Shown: in pieces, positions 31,751 to 39,463 of the stretch
How positions within the stretch are numbered: position 1 is the stretch's first letter
Layout of the letters: every line of letters begins with the position of its first letter
From: Hymenobacter sp. YIM 151858-1
GTDB lineage: Bacteria; Bacteroidota; Bacteroidia; Cytophagales; Hymenobacteraceae
DNA length: 64,000 bases
NCBI RefSeq assembly: GCF_025979705.1
Contig: NZ_CP110136.1
Span: 1,054,001 to 1,118,000, forward strand
Direction: 5' to 3'
The notes under the pieces: model-generated
What the model was told of the DNA's origin: nothing
Database searches by the model: none
The model's input: the letters and a program-made list of their open reading frames with translations, nothing else
Translations under genes and position numbers: made by a program

Positions 31751-32014
31751 CTATATGGTGTTAAAGCGTTCGTGCAACTTAACGGACTCCTGTTGGCGGC
31801 GTTTGATAAGCTGCTCCACAAAAGCACGCGCCAGCTCCGCGTCGGGATGCTCGGAACTCTCACTTGTGCCGATGGTGCTCATCAGGCTAAAGCCAAAATC
31901 ATTGTGGTGAATCCGCAACACCAGATTCGGCTGTTGCAGGTCAGCTATTTCGGCGTGGAGCTTGCCGATCCGCTGGTCTAACTCTTTGGCTTGTTGCAGG
32001 GTTTCTTTGGTCAT
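31751..32014 (-). CDS. Phage accessory protein, coiled coil, unknown
   Basis: 87 aa, first gene of the leftward operon. An N-terminal coiled coil (MTKETLQQAKELDQRIGKLH), a middle with RIHHNDFGFSL, and a C-terminal helix. Promoter-like TACCTTCA lies 22 bp upstream. No family recognised. Confidence 0.6.
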   Translation of the reverse strand: MTKETLQQAKELDQRIGKLHAEIADLQQPNLVLRIHHNDFGFSLMSTIGTSESSEHPDAELARAFVEQLIKRRQQESVKLHERFNTI

Positions 32015-32035
32015 GCTTATTCCAATTGGGTGATG

Positions 32036-32043
32036 TGAAGGTA
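32036..32043 (-). promoter_or_regulatory. Promoter of the six-gene leftward operon
   Basis: Leftward TACCTTCA, 22 bp before the ATG at 32014. Divergent from the late promoter at 32114. Confidence 0.45.
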
Positions 32044-32103
32044 CGCTAAGCGCGAACTATAAGCAAGCTATTCGTCATAAATATTTGCACATTCACACCT
32101 CTT

Positions 32104-32120
32104 TTGGAATGCGTACCTTG
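32104..32120 (+). promoter_or_regulatory. Late promoter, GTACCTTG class
   Basis: TTGGAATGCGTACCTTG, followed by the ATG at 32126 only 5 bp later, so the transcript would be leaderless or nearly so. Confidence 0.55.
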
Positions 32121-32125
32121 AGGCT

Positions 32126-35100
32126 ATGCCCATTACGCGCCGAACCTTTCTCTCGCAGGACACCGACACCGACGCCTCGCTGCTGCCCGCCACGGCCTTT
32201 CGCCAAGCCCGCAACCTCTTTCTCGAACGCGGCTTTGTAACCGGCGCGTGGGGCAACCGGCCCATCGGCACGGCCCTGCCCACGGGGCAGAACACCGTCG
32301 TCGGCGCGTGCTGGGACGCGGAAACCCAAGCCCTGTACTACCTCGTCTACAACGCCGACGGCCAGCACGGCGCTTACCGCTACCGCCCCGAAGCCGACCA
32401 GATTGAGCGCCTGCTGCAATGGTCGGGCCTGAGCCTGCCGAGCCTGCCGGGCAAGGCGCAGCCCTGCGTCACCGACGGCTTCCTGCTCTTTCTCGACGCG
32501 GCGGGGGAGGTGCGCAACCTGCCCATCGCCCGCTGCCTCAGCGGCTACTACAACCCCGTGCTGCTCGCGGCCGAGCCCTTCTGCCTGCATTTGCTGAAAG
32601 TGCCGCCCCTGTCGCCCCCCTCGGTCGGGCGGGTGCAGGGCGGCTACGACCCCTCGGCGTACTCGGCCGTGATGGCGGCGGCGTGGCAGTTCGCCCTCCG
32701 CTACCGCTACCTCGACGGCGAAACCACCATTCTCTCGCCCTACTCCAACATCCTGCCGCCCTTGGCACCCACCGACGCGGCGCGCGGGGCCGTGCAGGTA
32801 ACGTGGCCGCAGCCCCCGCAGGGCGTGCTCGAAGTCGAGGTGCTGGTGCGCAAGAACGCCGAAACCGCGTGGCAAATCGCCGACACCCTGCGCCGCACGG
32901 GCAACACCCTCGCTACTTCCTACACCTTCGCGGGCGCCACCTCCGGCGCGGTGCTTTCCGCCGACGAGGCGGGCAAAACCGCCGAAGCCCTCTGGCCGGC
33001 CGAAGCCCTCGCCGTGGCCCGCAACCGGGCGTGGGTGGCAAACCTGCGGGAAGGCTACGTGACGCCGCAGCCCGCGCTGAGCGTGGCCGTGGCGGACTTC
33101 GCCGCCGCCACCGCCACCAACGTCACCCGCCGCATCTTCCGCCGCACCGTCGTTTTCAACGGGCAGAACCTCGTGCGCGAGTACGCGGAGGTGGCCGAGA
33201 ACTTCGACACCAAGACGGGCACCTACCTGCTAGTGGGCAACACCAGCGGGCTCTACTACCCGCTCAGCAACGTTCCCTACACCTACAACCAGGCGTTCGT
33301 CAACTACGGGGCGGGGGAGACGGCCGTGCAGGGCATCCCCAACAACGGCACCATCAGCCTCGGCGCGTTTCCCTACCAGACCTCGGCCCCGGCCACGGCG
33401 GGCACCCAGCCCACCTGGCACGAAAAGACCCGCTACCGCGTCGGCATCCAGTTCCGCGATGCCCTGGGCCGCCCCGGCGGGGTGGGCGCGGTGCAAAGCG
33501 TGGAGATTCCGGCGCAGACCTACGACGCGCCCAAGCAGCGGGTGCTGCGCTGGTCGCTGCCCTCGGGCGACCAGTCGGCCGTGATTCCGGCGTGGGCCGC
33601 CACCTACCAGCTCGTTGTTTCGCGCAACGAGCGGGTGGGTTTCTTCCGCCAACTGCGCCTCGCCGCGATGTGGAGCAACGTAAGCACCAACGCCGACAAG
33701 AGCATCAGCTACGCCGCGCCCGGCCTGAGCGGGGCCCCGCACCTGTGGCTGGACATCCGCCCGCTCGCCTCGCAGGGCTCGGGCTACGTGTGGGCCAGCG
33801 GCTCGGGCGACCGCGTGCGCTTCGTGGATACCGGGGCCGACCTGCCCATCGTCGGCCAGCAGGGCGACTACCTGCTGGTGCCGTGGACAACGGCCGCGTT
33901 CGGCACCTCGCGCACCCCGCGCATCGAAATCTACTCGCCCGTTACCGCCGCCGCCGACGTGTTCTATGAAACCGGGCCGAGCTACCGCATCGACCAGCAG
34001 GGCGCGCAGCGGGCGTTCGCCGTCACCACCGCCGATTTGACCGGCGAGAGCTGGCTGGTGCAGCGCGAGCGGTACACGGCCGTCACCGACGCGGGCGCGC
34101 TGCGCACCTACGACCGCGTAAGCGAGAGCGGCGGCTGGGTCAGCGACTACTTCGAGGCCGTGAGCCCAAGCAAGGAGCAGCCGGGCCTGAACGCGGGCGT
34201 GGAGCGGGGCCGCGTGGCCGTGCGCCTGCCCGACGCGCAGCAGCAAACCCACCTGCCCAACGCCGTGCGCTTCTCTTTGGTGCGCCTCGCAGGCACCCAA
34301 ACCAACGGCCTCTCCTCGTGGGAGCCCTTGAACCTCGAAGACCAGCGGGTGCCGCGCGAAATCGGCCCCGTCACGGCGCTCTGCGTCGCCGACGACACGC
34401 AGGCGCAGGGCTCGCTTTTGGTGGCTTTGTGCCGCAACGGGCTGGCCTCCATCGGCCTCGGCGTCTCGCAGGCCCGGCAAACCGACGGCGGCGCGCTGCT
34501 CGTGGAGGTAGACCGCGTAATCGGCTTTGTCAACACCCTGAACGGCGGCTTCGGCTGCCAGGACGCGCAGACCGTGAGCGCCCACGGCGGCAAGGTGTAC
34601 TTCTTTGACCGCACCCGGCAGGAGTGGTGCCGCTACGCGCAGAACGGCGTGACGCCCCTGGGGCAAGCCTACAACTGCAAAGCGGCCGTGCGCCAGCTCG
34701 CGGCCTCGGGGCTCACGGGCGCGGCCTACGACCCGGTGCGCGACGAGGCGCTGCTGCTCACGCCCTTGGGCGCGCAGGTGTTCCGCGCCCGCTCGGAGGC
34801 TATGGCGGGCATCCGCTCGCTGCTGGGGGCCGACGCCGCGCTCGGTACGCCCTTTGGCTTGTTTAGCTGGCAGAACGCGGTCTTGCACCGCCACGACCGG
34901 CAAGCCCCGCGCTGCACCTACTTCGGCCTCTACAATGCCCCGGAAGTGACGGTGGAAAGCGCCGAGGCACCGGGCACGGCGAAGCGGTATAACGCCGTGG
35001 CGGTGGAAAGCGCCCGGCAGGGGGTGTGGGCCATAACGCACCTCAGCACCGACTTCGGGCACCGCTCCCGTACCCGCCCGGCGTGGTACGAGTACCGCGA

Positions 35101-35305
35101 AGGGGTGTGGCGGGCCGCGCTGAAAAACAACTACGCCGCGCCGGGCTTTGCCTCGGAGCAGCAGGCGCTCATTGCCGGGCCGCCCGTGCAGGGTCAGAAA
35201 CTCACCTACACGCTCACGGCGCCCACAGGCGGGGAAGATGTACCCCTGACGGCGTGCAGCGTCTCCTGGAAGCCGCTGAGCGGGCAAACGATGGGGCAGG
35301 TCTAA
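32126..35305 (+). CDS. Large tail/stopper protein (muzzle-like)
   Basis: 1059 aa. Beta-rich throughout. The segment FALRYRYLDGETTILSPYSN is a recurrent motif of large tail-hub or muzzle proteins in Bacteroidota podoviruses and crAss-like phages, and a second RYRVGIQFRDALGRPGG repeats the pattern. Later stretches (LNGGFGCQDAQTVSAHGGKV) look like propeller blades. It probably closes the tail channel and holds tail fibres. Family name by motif and gene order only. Confidence 0.65.
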   Translation: MPITRRTFLSQDTDTDASLLPATAFRQARNLFLERGFVTGAWGNRPIGTALPTGQNTVVGACWDAETQALYYLVYNADGQHGAYRYRPEADQIERLLQWSGLSLPSLPGKAQPCVTDGFLLFLDAAGEVRNLPIARCLSGYYNPVLLAAEPFCLHLLKVPPLSPPSVGRVQGGYDPSAYSAVMAAAWQFALRYRYLDGETTILSPYSNILPPLAPTDAARGAVQVTWPQPPQGVLEVEVLVRKNAETAWQIADTLRRTGNTLATSYTFAGATSGAVLSADEAGKTAEALWPAEALAVARNRAWVANLREGYVTPQPALSVAVADFAAATATNVTRRIFRRTVVFNGQNLVREYAEVAENFDTKTGTYLLVGNTSGLYYPLSNVPYTYNQAFVNYGAGETAVQGIPNNGTISLGAFPYQTSAPATAGTQPTWHEKTRYRVGIQFRDALGRPGGVGAVQSVEIPAQTYDAPKQRVLRWSLPSGDQSAVIPAWAATYQLVVSRNERVGFFRQLRLAAMWSNVSTNADKSISYAAPGLSGAPHLWLDIRPLASQGSGYVWASGSGDRVRFVDTGADLPIVGQQGDYLLVPWTTAAFGTSRTPRIEIYSPVTAAADVFYETGPSYRIDQQGAQRAFAVTTADLTGESWLVQRERYTAVTDAGALRTYDRVSESGGWVSDYFEAVSPSKEQPGLNAGVERGRVAVRLPDAQQQTHLPNAVRFSLVRLAGTQTNGLSSWEPLNLEDQRVPREIGPVTALCVADDTQAQGSLLVALCRNGLASIGLGVSQARQTDGGALLVEVDRVIGFVNTLNGGFGCQDAQTVSAHGGKVYFFDRTRQEWCRYAQNGVTPLGQAYNCKAAVRQLAASGLTGAAYDPVRDEALLLTPLGAQVFRARSEAMAGIRSLLGADAALGTPFGLFSWQNAVLHRHDRQAPRCTYFGLYNAPEVTVESAEAPGTAKRYNAVAVESARQGVWAITHLSTDFGHRSRTRPAWYEYREGVWRAALKNNYAAPGFASEQQALIAGPPVQGQKLTYTLTAPTGGEDVPLTACSVSWKPLSGQTMGQV

Positions 35306-35309
35306 ACGA

Positions 35310-35337
35310 AGAACGCCACCTTAACGGGTGGCGTTCT
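35310..35337. terminator. Bidirectional hairpin terminator
   Basis: An 11-bp perfect stem AGAACGCCACC (35310-35320) with 35327-35337. It lies between convergent genes ending at 35305 and 35341. Confidence 0.8.
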
Positions 35338-35340
35338 GCT

Positions 35341-36000
35341 TTACTGCGCTGCTCTTAGCAAGTGAGCGCCGATAAACTTGGTATAGGCGGGAGGAATGGC
35401 TTGCGCCAGCCCGTAGCGGCTAGCCCAGGGCATATCCATTACCTCGCGCGCATACGCCACCCCATTAAAGTTTCCAACGATGTGCATGTACTCCAAGCCC
35501 GGCTTGGGCTTGCGCCCCATCTTGGTTGTTTTCTTAACGTGGCTACACGGAGCGGGCGGAAACCACAGTGTAGGCTGGCACTCAAACAGCCGGTGACGGG
35601 TGGTTTCCAAGCCAAACATAGTGCCGCACAACGTTATAGGATTGAGCAATGGCGCGCCGGGCACGTTCTCAATGGCGTAAGGCTTGCCGCTTTGCTCTAG
35701 CAAAGCGCGAACGGGCTCTATAAGCAATGGATGCTCGTTGCCTTGTAGTTTTTGCGTGTTGCTGTACCCTTGGCAGGGTGGAGAGGCGTGAATGGCGGCA
35801 AAATCCGTAAGGGCATAACCGTGCCAGTGGCCGGTTTCCACCAACTCGCGCAATGCCTGTACAGCATCGGCTTGGATAAAAGCATACGGGTAGTTAGGCT
35901 GCGGTTCTATATCGACGCCTACTACCTCGAACCCGGCATCGACATACCCTTTCGCCGCCCCTCCCTCGCAACAGAATAAGTCTAACAGCTTCGGCTTCAT
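35341..36000 (-). CDS. Orphan C5-cytosine DNA methyltransferase
   Basis: 219 aa from the ATG at 36000. Motif I LLDLFCCEGGAAKGY binds S-adenosylmethionine, motif IV ASPPCQGYS carries the catalytic Cys76, motif VI is ENV (111-113), motif VIII RHRLFE (135-140), and QAIPPAYTKFIG is motif X-like. It is much shorter than host Dcm enzymes (~400 aa), with a reduced target-recognition region, as in other phage solitary methyltransferases. No restriction enzyme is adjacent. It may protect phage DNA from host restriction. Own promoter and terminator. Confidence 0.9.
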   Translation of the reverse strand: MKPKLLDLFCCEGGAAKGYVDAGFEVVGVDIEPQPNYPYAFIQADAVQALRELVETGHWHGYALTDFAAIHASPPCQGYSNTQKLQGNEHPLLIEPVRALLEQSGKPYAIENVPGAPLLNPITLCGTMFGLETTRHRLFECQPTLWFPPAPCSHVKKTTKMGRKPKPGLEYMHIVGNFNGVAYAREVMDMPWASRYGLAQAIPPAYTKFIGAHLLRAAQ

Positions 36001-36005
36001 AGGTG

Positions 36006-36013
36006 TAAATGTA
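36006..36013 (-). promoter_or_regulatory. Promoter of the methyltransferase gene
   Basis: Leftward TACATTTA, 5 bp before the ATG at 36000, giving an almost leaderless message. Confidence 0.55.
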
Positions 36014-36076
36014 CAGCAAATGCAGATGCATAAGGTATGATAATGGCAAAATATTTTCGCCAATCACTTATCCGCC

Positions 36077-36090
36077 TTTTGTGTACCTTG
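36077..36090 (+). promoter_or_regulatory. Late promoter, GTACCTTG class
   Basis: CTTTTGTGTACCTTG region, with the ATG at 36096 5 bp downstream. Confidence 0.6.
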
Positions 36091-36095
36091 TCTCT

Positions 36096-36776
36096 ATGCC
36101 AGCACCCTTCTTAGTTGCTACCCTCGCCGGCATGGGCCTGCAAGCCGGACAGAAAATCCTGTCGGGCATCACGCAGAACCGCCAGGCAAACCGTCTGAAA
36201 ATTCAGGACACAACCCCAGCGGCGTTCAAGGAGCGGCTGGGCCTCTCGCGCCTCGCGGCGGGCGACTACCGCCTGCCCGGCCAGGGGCTGCTGGAAAACA
36301 AGCTCGGCCAGTCGCAGGCCGCCGCCACCTCGGCCGCGACCCGTTCGGGCGCTTCGACGGGGGCCATCCTCGGCACCATCGCGGGCCTTGACCAGCAGCG
36401 CCAGCAGGGCATCGAGCGCATCGGGATGCAGGCCGAGCAAAACCGCCTCGGAATGCAGCAGCGGCTCAACCAGGACTTGCAAACCCTCGGCGATTACCAG
36501 ACGAACGATCTGAACAACTACCGCCGCGACAAGGCCGCGTTGAAGGAAGCCGCCAACCGCAACCTCGCGGGCGCTTTCAGCGACGTAGCCACGGGCGCCG
36601 CCACGCTCTACAACATGGACATGAACCAGCAGAACCTGCAAACCATGTACGGGCAGGGCGGCGCGGGCATGGCGCCGATGCAAGACCCCGGCGTGGGCAT
36701 GGGCTTGGGCCTCAGCGGCTACCGCTCGCGCACGAAAGGCGCGGGCATGGGCATGAACCGCTTGGGCGTGCGTTAA
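36096..36776 (+). CDS. Probable internal virion/ejection protein
   Basis: 226 aa from the ATG at 36096. Gly/Ala/Gln/Met-rich with an N-terminal hydrophobic stretch (MPAPFLVATLAGMGLQAGQK), helical Gln-rich repeats (QQGIERIGMQAEQNRLGMQQ), and a Gly/Met-rich tail. This composition and the position between tail hub and larger internal proteins resemble podovirus ejection proteins (T7 gp14 type). No sequence family was identified. Confidence 0.5.
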   Translation: MPAPFLVATLAGMGLQAGQKILSGITQNRQANRLKIQDTTPAAFKERLGLSRLAAGDYRLPGQGLLENKLGQSQAAATSAATRSGASTGAILGTIAGLDQQRQQGIERIGMQAEQNRLGMQQRLNQDLQTLGDYQTNDLNNYRRDKAALKEAANRNLAGAFSDVATGAATLYNMDMNQQNLQTMYGQGGAGMAPMQDPGVGMGLGLSGYRSRTKGAGMGMNRLGVR

Positions 36777-36787
36777 GCCCCGCTGCC

Positions 36788-36937
36788 ATGCTGCTGTCGC
36801 GGACTGAACTGGCCCTGTTGGTGTTCCCGCTGCTCAGCGGCCGGTCGCTGCGCCCCGACCCCGCCGTGGTGTGGGAGTGCTGCGACCCCGACTTTGACTT
36901 CACCCAATATTACCTACCAGCCCCCATTTGGAACTAA
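36788..36937 (+). CDS. 49-aa protein, unknown
   Basis: MLLSRTELALLVFPLLSGRS, then a short acidic tail ending YYLPAPIWN. The N-terminus is weakly hydrophobic. Its stop overlaps the next ATG (TAATG), which argues that it is translated. Confidence 0.45.
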   Translation: MLLSRTELALLVFPLLSGRSLRPDPAVVWECCDPDFDFTQYYLPAPIWN

Positions 36938-37203
36938 TGGCTAAGAAATCTACCCCCGCCGTAGCCGCCGAAGTGGCCGCCGAACTACCCGTGGCCGCCG
37001 CGCCGCAGCCCGCCGCGAAAGCCAAGGGCCTTGTGATTGACTTCGGCACCGGCTCGAAAATCAAGGCCGGCAGCGTCATCAACTCGTACTACGGCGTGAG
37101 CGGCAAGGTCGTGGACGTGACCGTGCCCGTGCTCAACGAGGACGGCACCCGCGAAGGCATTGTGCTGCGCGAAATTCCCGAGCGGTTCGTGAAGGCCGAA
37201 TAG
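36937..37203 (+). CDS. Small virion-region protein, unknown
   Basis: 88 aa from the ATG at 36937. An Ala/Pro/Lys-rich N-terminus, then a compact beta domain (GLVIDFGTGSKIKAGSVINS, then GKVVDVTVPVLNEDG). Unknown role, ahead of a strong terminator. Confidence 0.5.
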   Translation: MAKKSTPAVAAEVAAELPVAAAPQPAAKAKGLVIDFGTGSKIKAGSVINSYYGVSGKVVDVTVPVLNEDGTREGIVLREIPERFVKAE

Positions 37204-37225
37204 GTTGCCTCACAGCTTGGAATAC

Positions 37226-37259
37226 GAAAAGGCCGCTCCCGATTGGAAGCGGCCTTTTC
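37226..37259. terminator. Bidirectional intrinsic terminator
   Basis: A 12-bp stem GAAAAGGCCGCT (37226-37237) with 37248-37259. U-rich on both sides, between convergent genes. Confidence 0.85.
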
Positions 37260-37287
37260 TGTTGCAGTAAGCTATTTGACAGCTAGA

Positions 37288-37638
37288 TCAGAACGGAAGA
37301 TCATTCGTATCATTCTGTTTTACAGCGCGTTGCGGCTGTGCAGAGCCCGCGCGCTGGCCCGTCTGCGAGGCCGCACCCTCTAATTTCCAGCCAGCCAGCG
37401 ATACGAAATACTTGCCGTTCCATTCACGGCCCCTAATATTCACGTAGGCGGAGGCGGTCTGCCCGACCTTGTAGCCTTCGGTTAGGTCGATCTTGTCATT
37501 GATAAACTCGACGGCTACTACTTCCGGGTACGTGCCCTCGGTGGTAATCACAACGAGTTTCTTGCGCATCTTCTCCGTGATTTGCTGCTCATCGGAGATG
37601 TGGGAGATGGTGCCGGTAATTTTTACCTGGTCGCTCAT
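37288..37638 (-). CDS. DUF3127 single-stranded-DNA-binding-like protein
   Basis: 116 aa. MSDQVKITGTISHISDEQQI, KMRKKLVVITTEGTYPEVVA, VEFINDKIDLTEGYKVGQTA and GREWNGKYFVSLAGWKLE match the DUF3127 OB-fold family of Bacteroidota. The C-terminus is disordered and ends DLPF, the acidic-hydrophobic tip by which SSB recruits replication and repair proteins. Probably a phage SSB-like protein. Leftward, downstream of a small membrane-protein gene with a TACCTTTA promoter. Confidence 0.8.
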   Translation of the reverse strand: MSDQVKITGTISHISDEQQITEKMRKKLVVITTEGTYPEVVAVEFINDKIDLTEGYKVGQTASAYVNIRGREWNGKYFVSLAGWKLEGAASQTGQRAGSAQPQRAVKQNDTNDLPF

Positions 37639-37650
37639 GGGTATGGTTGG

Positions 37651-37953
37651 TTAAGCGTTGTCTCGTTCGTAGTCGGCGCTCCACTGGCCCTGATAGACCA
37701 CCTTGCCGTTGTACTCGATCTTGCAGGACTGCGTGATGACATACAGCGCGAGAGCCGTGAAAACACTGGCGACGTAGCCCCAAAAGCTAAGCGGGCCTTG
37801 CCACGCAACTTCTGAGCCGTTTAAGTTCAGCCGCACGTTATGCACCAGCGCAATTTCACCGATGGCGAAGATGGCGTAGGCCAGGGCGAAGCGCAGGGTA
37901 ACGCGCAGGACGCGGCCCAATACGTAGCCCGCACGGTAAAGAAACTTCTGCAT
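37651..37953 (-). CDS. Two-pass membrane protein
   Basis: 100 aa with two hydrophobic segments (FALAYAIFAIGEIALVHNV and FWGYVASVFTALALYVI) and a charged tail. Co-transcribed with the DUF3127 gene 12 bp downstream. Unknown function. Confidence 0.65.
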   Translation of the reverse strand: MQKFLYRAGYVLGRVLRVTLRFALAYAIFAIGEIALVHNVRLNLNGSEVAWQGPLSFWGYVASVFTALALYVITQSCKIEYNGKVVYQGQWSADYERDNA

Positions 37954-37975
37954 GGAGAGGTTGATTGGTATGCTG

Positions 37976-37983
37976 TAAAGGTA
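37976..37983 (-). promoter_or_regulatory. Promoter of the DUF3127 unit
   Basis: Leftward TACCTTTA, 22 bp before the ATG at 37953. Confidence 0.6.
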
Positions 37984-38060
37984 CAGGAGTTACAGACAAT
38001 AACAAGCTGTAACGGCAAAAATATTTTGCTGACCACAGTTGTATTGTTCGGATTATTGTG

Positions 38061-38068
38061 TACCTTTA
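38061..38068 (+). promoter_or_regulatory. Promoter upstream of a candidate RNA
   Basis: ATTGTGTACCTTTACATT with TACCTTTA as the -7 element. The next open gene starts almost 400 bp later, so the transcript begins with non-coding RNA. Confidence 0.55.
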
Positions 38069-38072
38069 CATT

Positions 38073-38175
38073 ACAAACGCGGGTAGCAGCGCGTCGAGAC
38101 TTTACCACCTCCTGCGACCCTCGCGGTACGAAGTGGCCCAGCCCCGGCAGCCTGCTACCTGTCGGGGCTTTCTTT
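38073..38175 (+). ncRNA. Candidate small RNA or attenuator leader
   Basis: About 100 nt between the promoter at 38061 and a terminator. A small hairpin GCGA-CCC-TCGC (38114-38124) lies inside CCAC...GTGG (38105-38135). The 3' end is a terminator: AGCCCCGGCAG (38140-38150) pairs with CTGTCGGGGCT (38159-38169), then TTCTTTT. GGTAGCAG near the 5' end (38082-38089) is complementary to CTGCTACC (38152-38159) in the terminator loop, allowing a pseudoknot or a competing antiterminator fold. No protein frame fits. Confidence 0.45.
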
Positions 38176-38224
38176 TGCCCTGTTTGTTCTGGCCTATCCA
38201 GAGTCTCGAAGTCCTGAGTAGCGT

Positions 38225-38412
38225 GATGCCGTACTGGACGGAGAGGGATAGGTGGTGGCAATGCCTTTAGGTTAGGGGACTGGACGGGCGCTACCCTGTT
38301 ATACTGACGACGACGACTGGCTCCGCGAGACGTGTCTTGGTAACAGTAGAAAGAACACTCTAACCTGTGCCGTAGGCATGGGGGAAGGGGGCTGTTTCTT
38401 TCTGCTGTTACC
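38225..38412 (+). ncRNA. Candidate structured RNA with pseudoknot
   Basis: No credible ORF. A 17-bp helix (GGTAACAGTAGAAAGAA, 38339-38355, with 38396-38412, one G-U) closes a 40-nt loop. That loop contains CTAACCT (38360-38366) and AGGCAT (38374-38379), complementary to upstream AGGTTAG (38269-38275) and ATGCCT (38261-38266), which would form a pseudoknot. ACTGGACGG occurs twice (38233-38241, 38279-38287), and CCGT-N5-ACGG makes a small hairpin at 38229-38241. The endonuclease gene starts 45 nt downstream. Not matched to any RNA family I recognise. Confidence 0.4.
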
Positions 38413-38457
38413 TAACTCTGAACAACTTCACCGCAGACGTATTACTACAACGATTAC

Positions 38458-39132
38458 ATGAAGACAACTAATGAAATGAAGGGTTTTGCGGCGCAGATGC
38501 GGCGCGTAAAGACCCCGGCTGAGCAGACGGCTTACAACATCCTGAAGGATAATTTTCTGGCAACGGGCGCCGGCTTTAAGAACCAGGTGGTGTTTGGCTA
38601 CTACATCCTCGACTTTGTGGTGCCAAGCAAGATGCTGGTGATTGAACTGGACGGCAGTTCGCACGAGGGCCGCGAAGCATACGATGCCCGTCGCGACGCC
38701 TTCGTAAAAGAGTGCGGCCTGACGACCATTCGCCTGCACAACGACAACGCCGCACTGGTGGCCGCAGAACTAGCCGCCGCGCCCTTCGTGATGAACTGGA
38801 TGAATACGTGGGAGCGCGCGAAGAAGGTGGCCGCTAAAGCCAAGAAAACGGGCCAAGATGTTGCCAAAATTTCTTCTCAGACATCCACTAAGACAGGAGA
38901 GGAGTCGTACCTTCATTTGGCAAGACAGCCACGTAAACCCAAGAAGCGTCGGGAGATTAGCATGGCTGAAGCCTACGCTCGTCAGCTAGCTAAAAAGGGC
39001 AAACGATTCGAGCAAATCGCGGCTGCCATCAAGGCTACAGGCAAGCCTACCGGCATTAAAGAGGCCCGCAAAAACTGGGTTGAGAAACGCTCAGCAGCTA
39101 AAGCAGAAGCTCTTGCAAGGTTAAAGTCTTAG
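38458..39132 (+). CDS. DUF559 / Vsr-like endonuclease
   Basis: 224 aa. Residues ~5-105 are a DUF559 domain: MRRVKTPAEQTAYNILKDNF, GYYILDFVVPSKMLVIELDG, then SSHEGREAYDARRDAFVKEC and RLHNDNAAL. D54 and E63 with the following SSHE fit the PD-(D/E)xK/Vsr-like catalytic core. Residues ~150-224 are a basic region with a helix-turn-helix-like KKGKRFEQIAAAIKATGKPT that may read DNA. Free-standing enzymes of this kind can be homing or defence nucleases. It directly follows a structured non-coding segment. Confidence 0.75.
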   Translation: MKTTNEMKGFAAQMRRVKTPAEQTAYNILKDNFLATGAGFKNQVVFGYYILDFVVPSKMLVIELDGSSHEGREAYDARRDAFVKECGLTTIRLHNDNAALVAAELAAAPFVMNWMNTWERAKKVAAKAKKTGQDVAKISSQTSTKTGEESYLHLARQPRKPKKRREISMAEAYARQLAKKGKRFEQIAAAIKATGKPTGIKEARKNWVEKRSAAKAEALARLKS

Positions 39133-39171
39133 TCAGAACGTTCACACCCGTCACGTACATACCCCAACACT

Positions 39172-39462
39172 ATGCCAGAAGAACAAGACTTTGCAAGAAT
39201 ACCTTTCCCGCCTGAGTATGCGGCCGAAGCAGACCGTATCTTACAGTACGCTCACCGTCGCCTGTGGAGCTATATGCGGGCAATGGTGCAGGTGACGGAA
39301 GGGATGCCCGACCGGAAGTACTATAAGTCGCCGCGTCAAGTATTGCTTCTGGCTATTCACGCGGAGGCAGAGAAGATTTCCGCCGATGCGATGGCAGCGT
39401 TAAAAAGCGAACACGCAGTCGAAGATTTACTAGCCGACCTCGGCATTGAACCAGAGAAATAA
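39172..39462 (+). CDS. Unknown protein, paralogue of the gene at 12723
   Basis: 96 aa, helical. Shares HRR, PRQxxLLA and ED-L-DL-I blocks with the early protein at 12723-13019. Its presence in a different transcription unit points to a duplication. Function unknown. Confidence 0.6.
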   Translation: MPEEQDFARIPFPPEYAAEADRILQYAHRRLWSYMRAMVQVTEGMPDRKYYKSPRQVLLLAIHAEAEKISADAMAALKSEHAVEDLLADLGIEPEK

Positions 39463-39463
39463 G

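Noticed and set aside
33230-35287. 685-aa leftward ORF opposite the tail/stopper gene
   Set aside because: Arg/Ala/Gly-rich shadow frame without recognisable domain.
38225-38412. Group I/II intron or tRNA reading of the structured segment
   Set aside because: I could not find a convincing intron core or a cloverleaf with CCA-acceptor geometry by eye; left as an unclassified RNA candidate.
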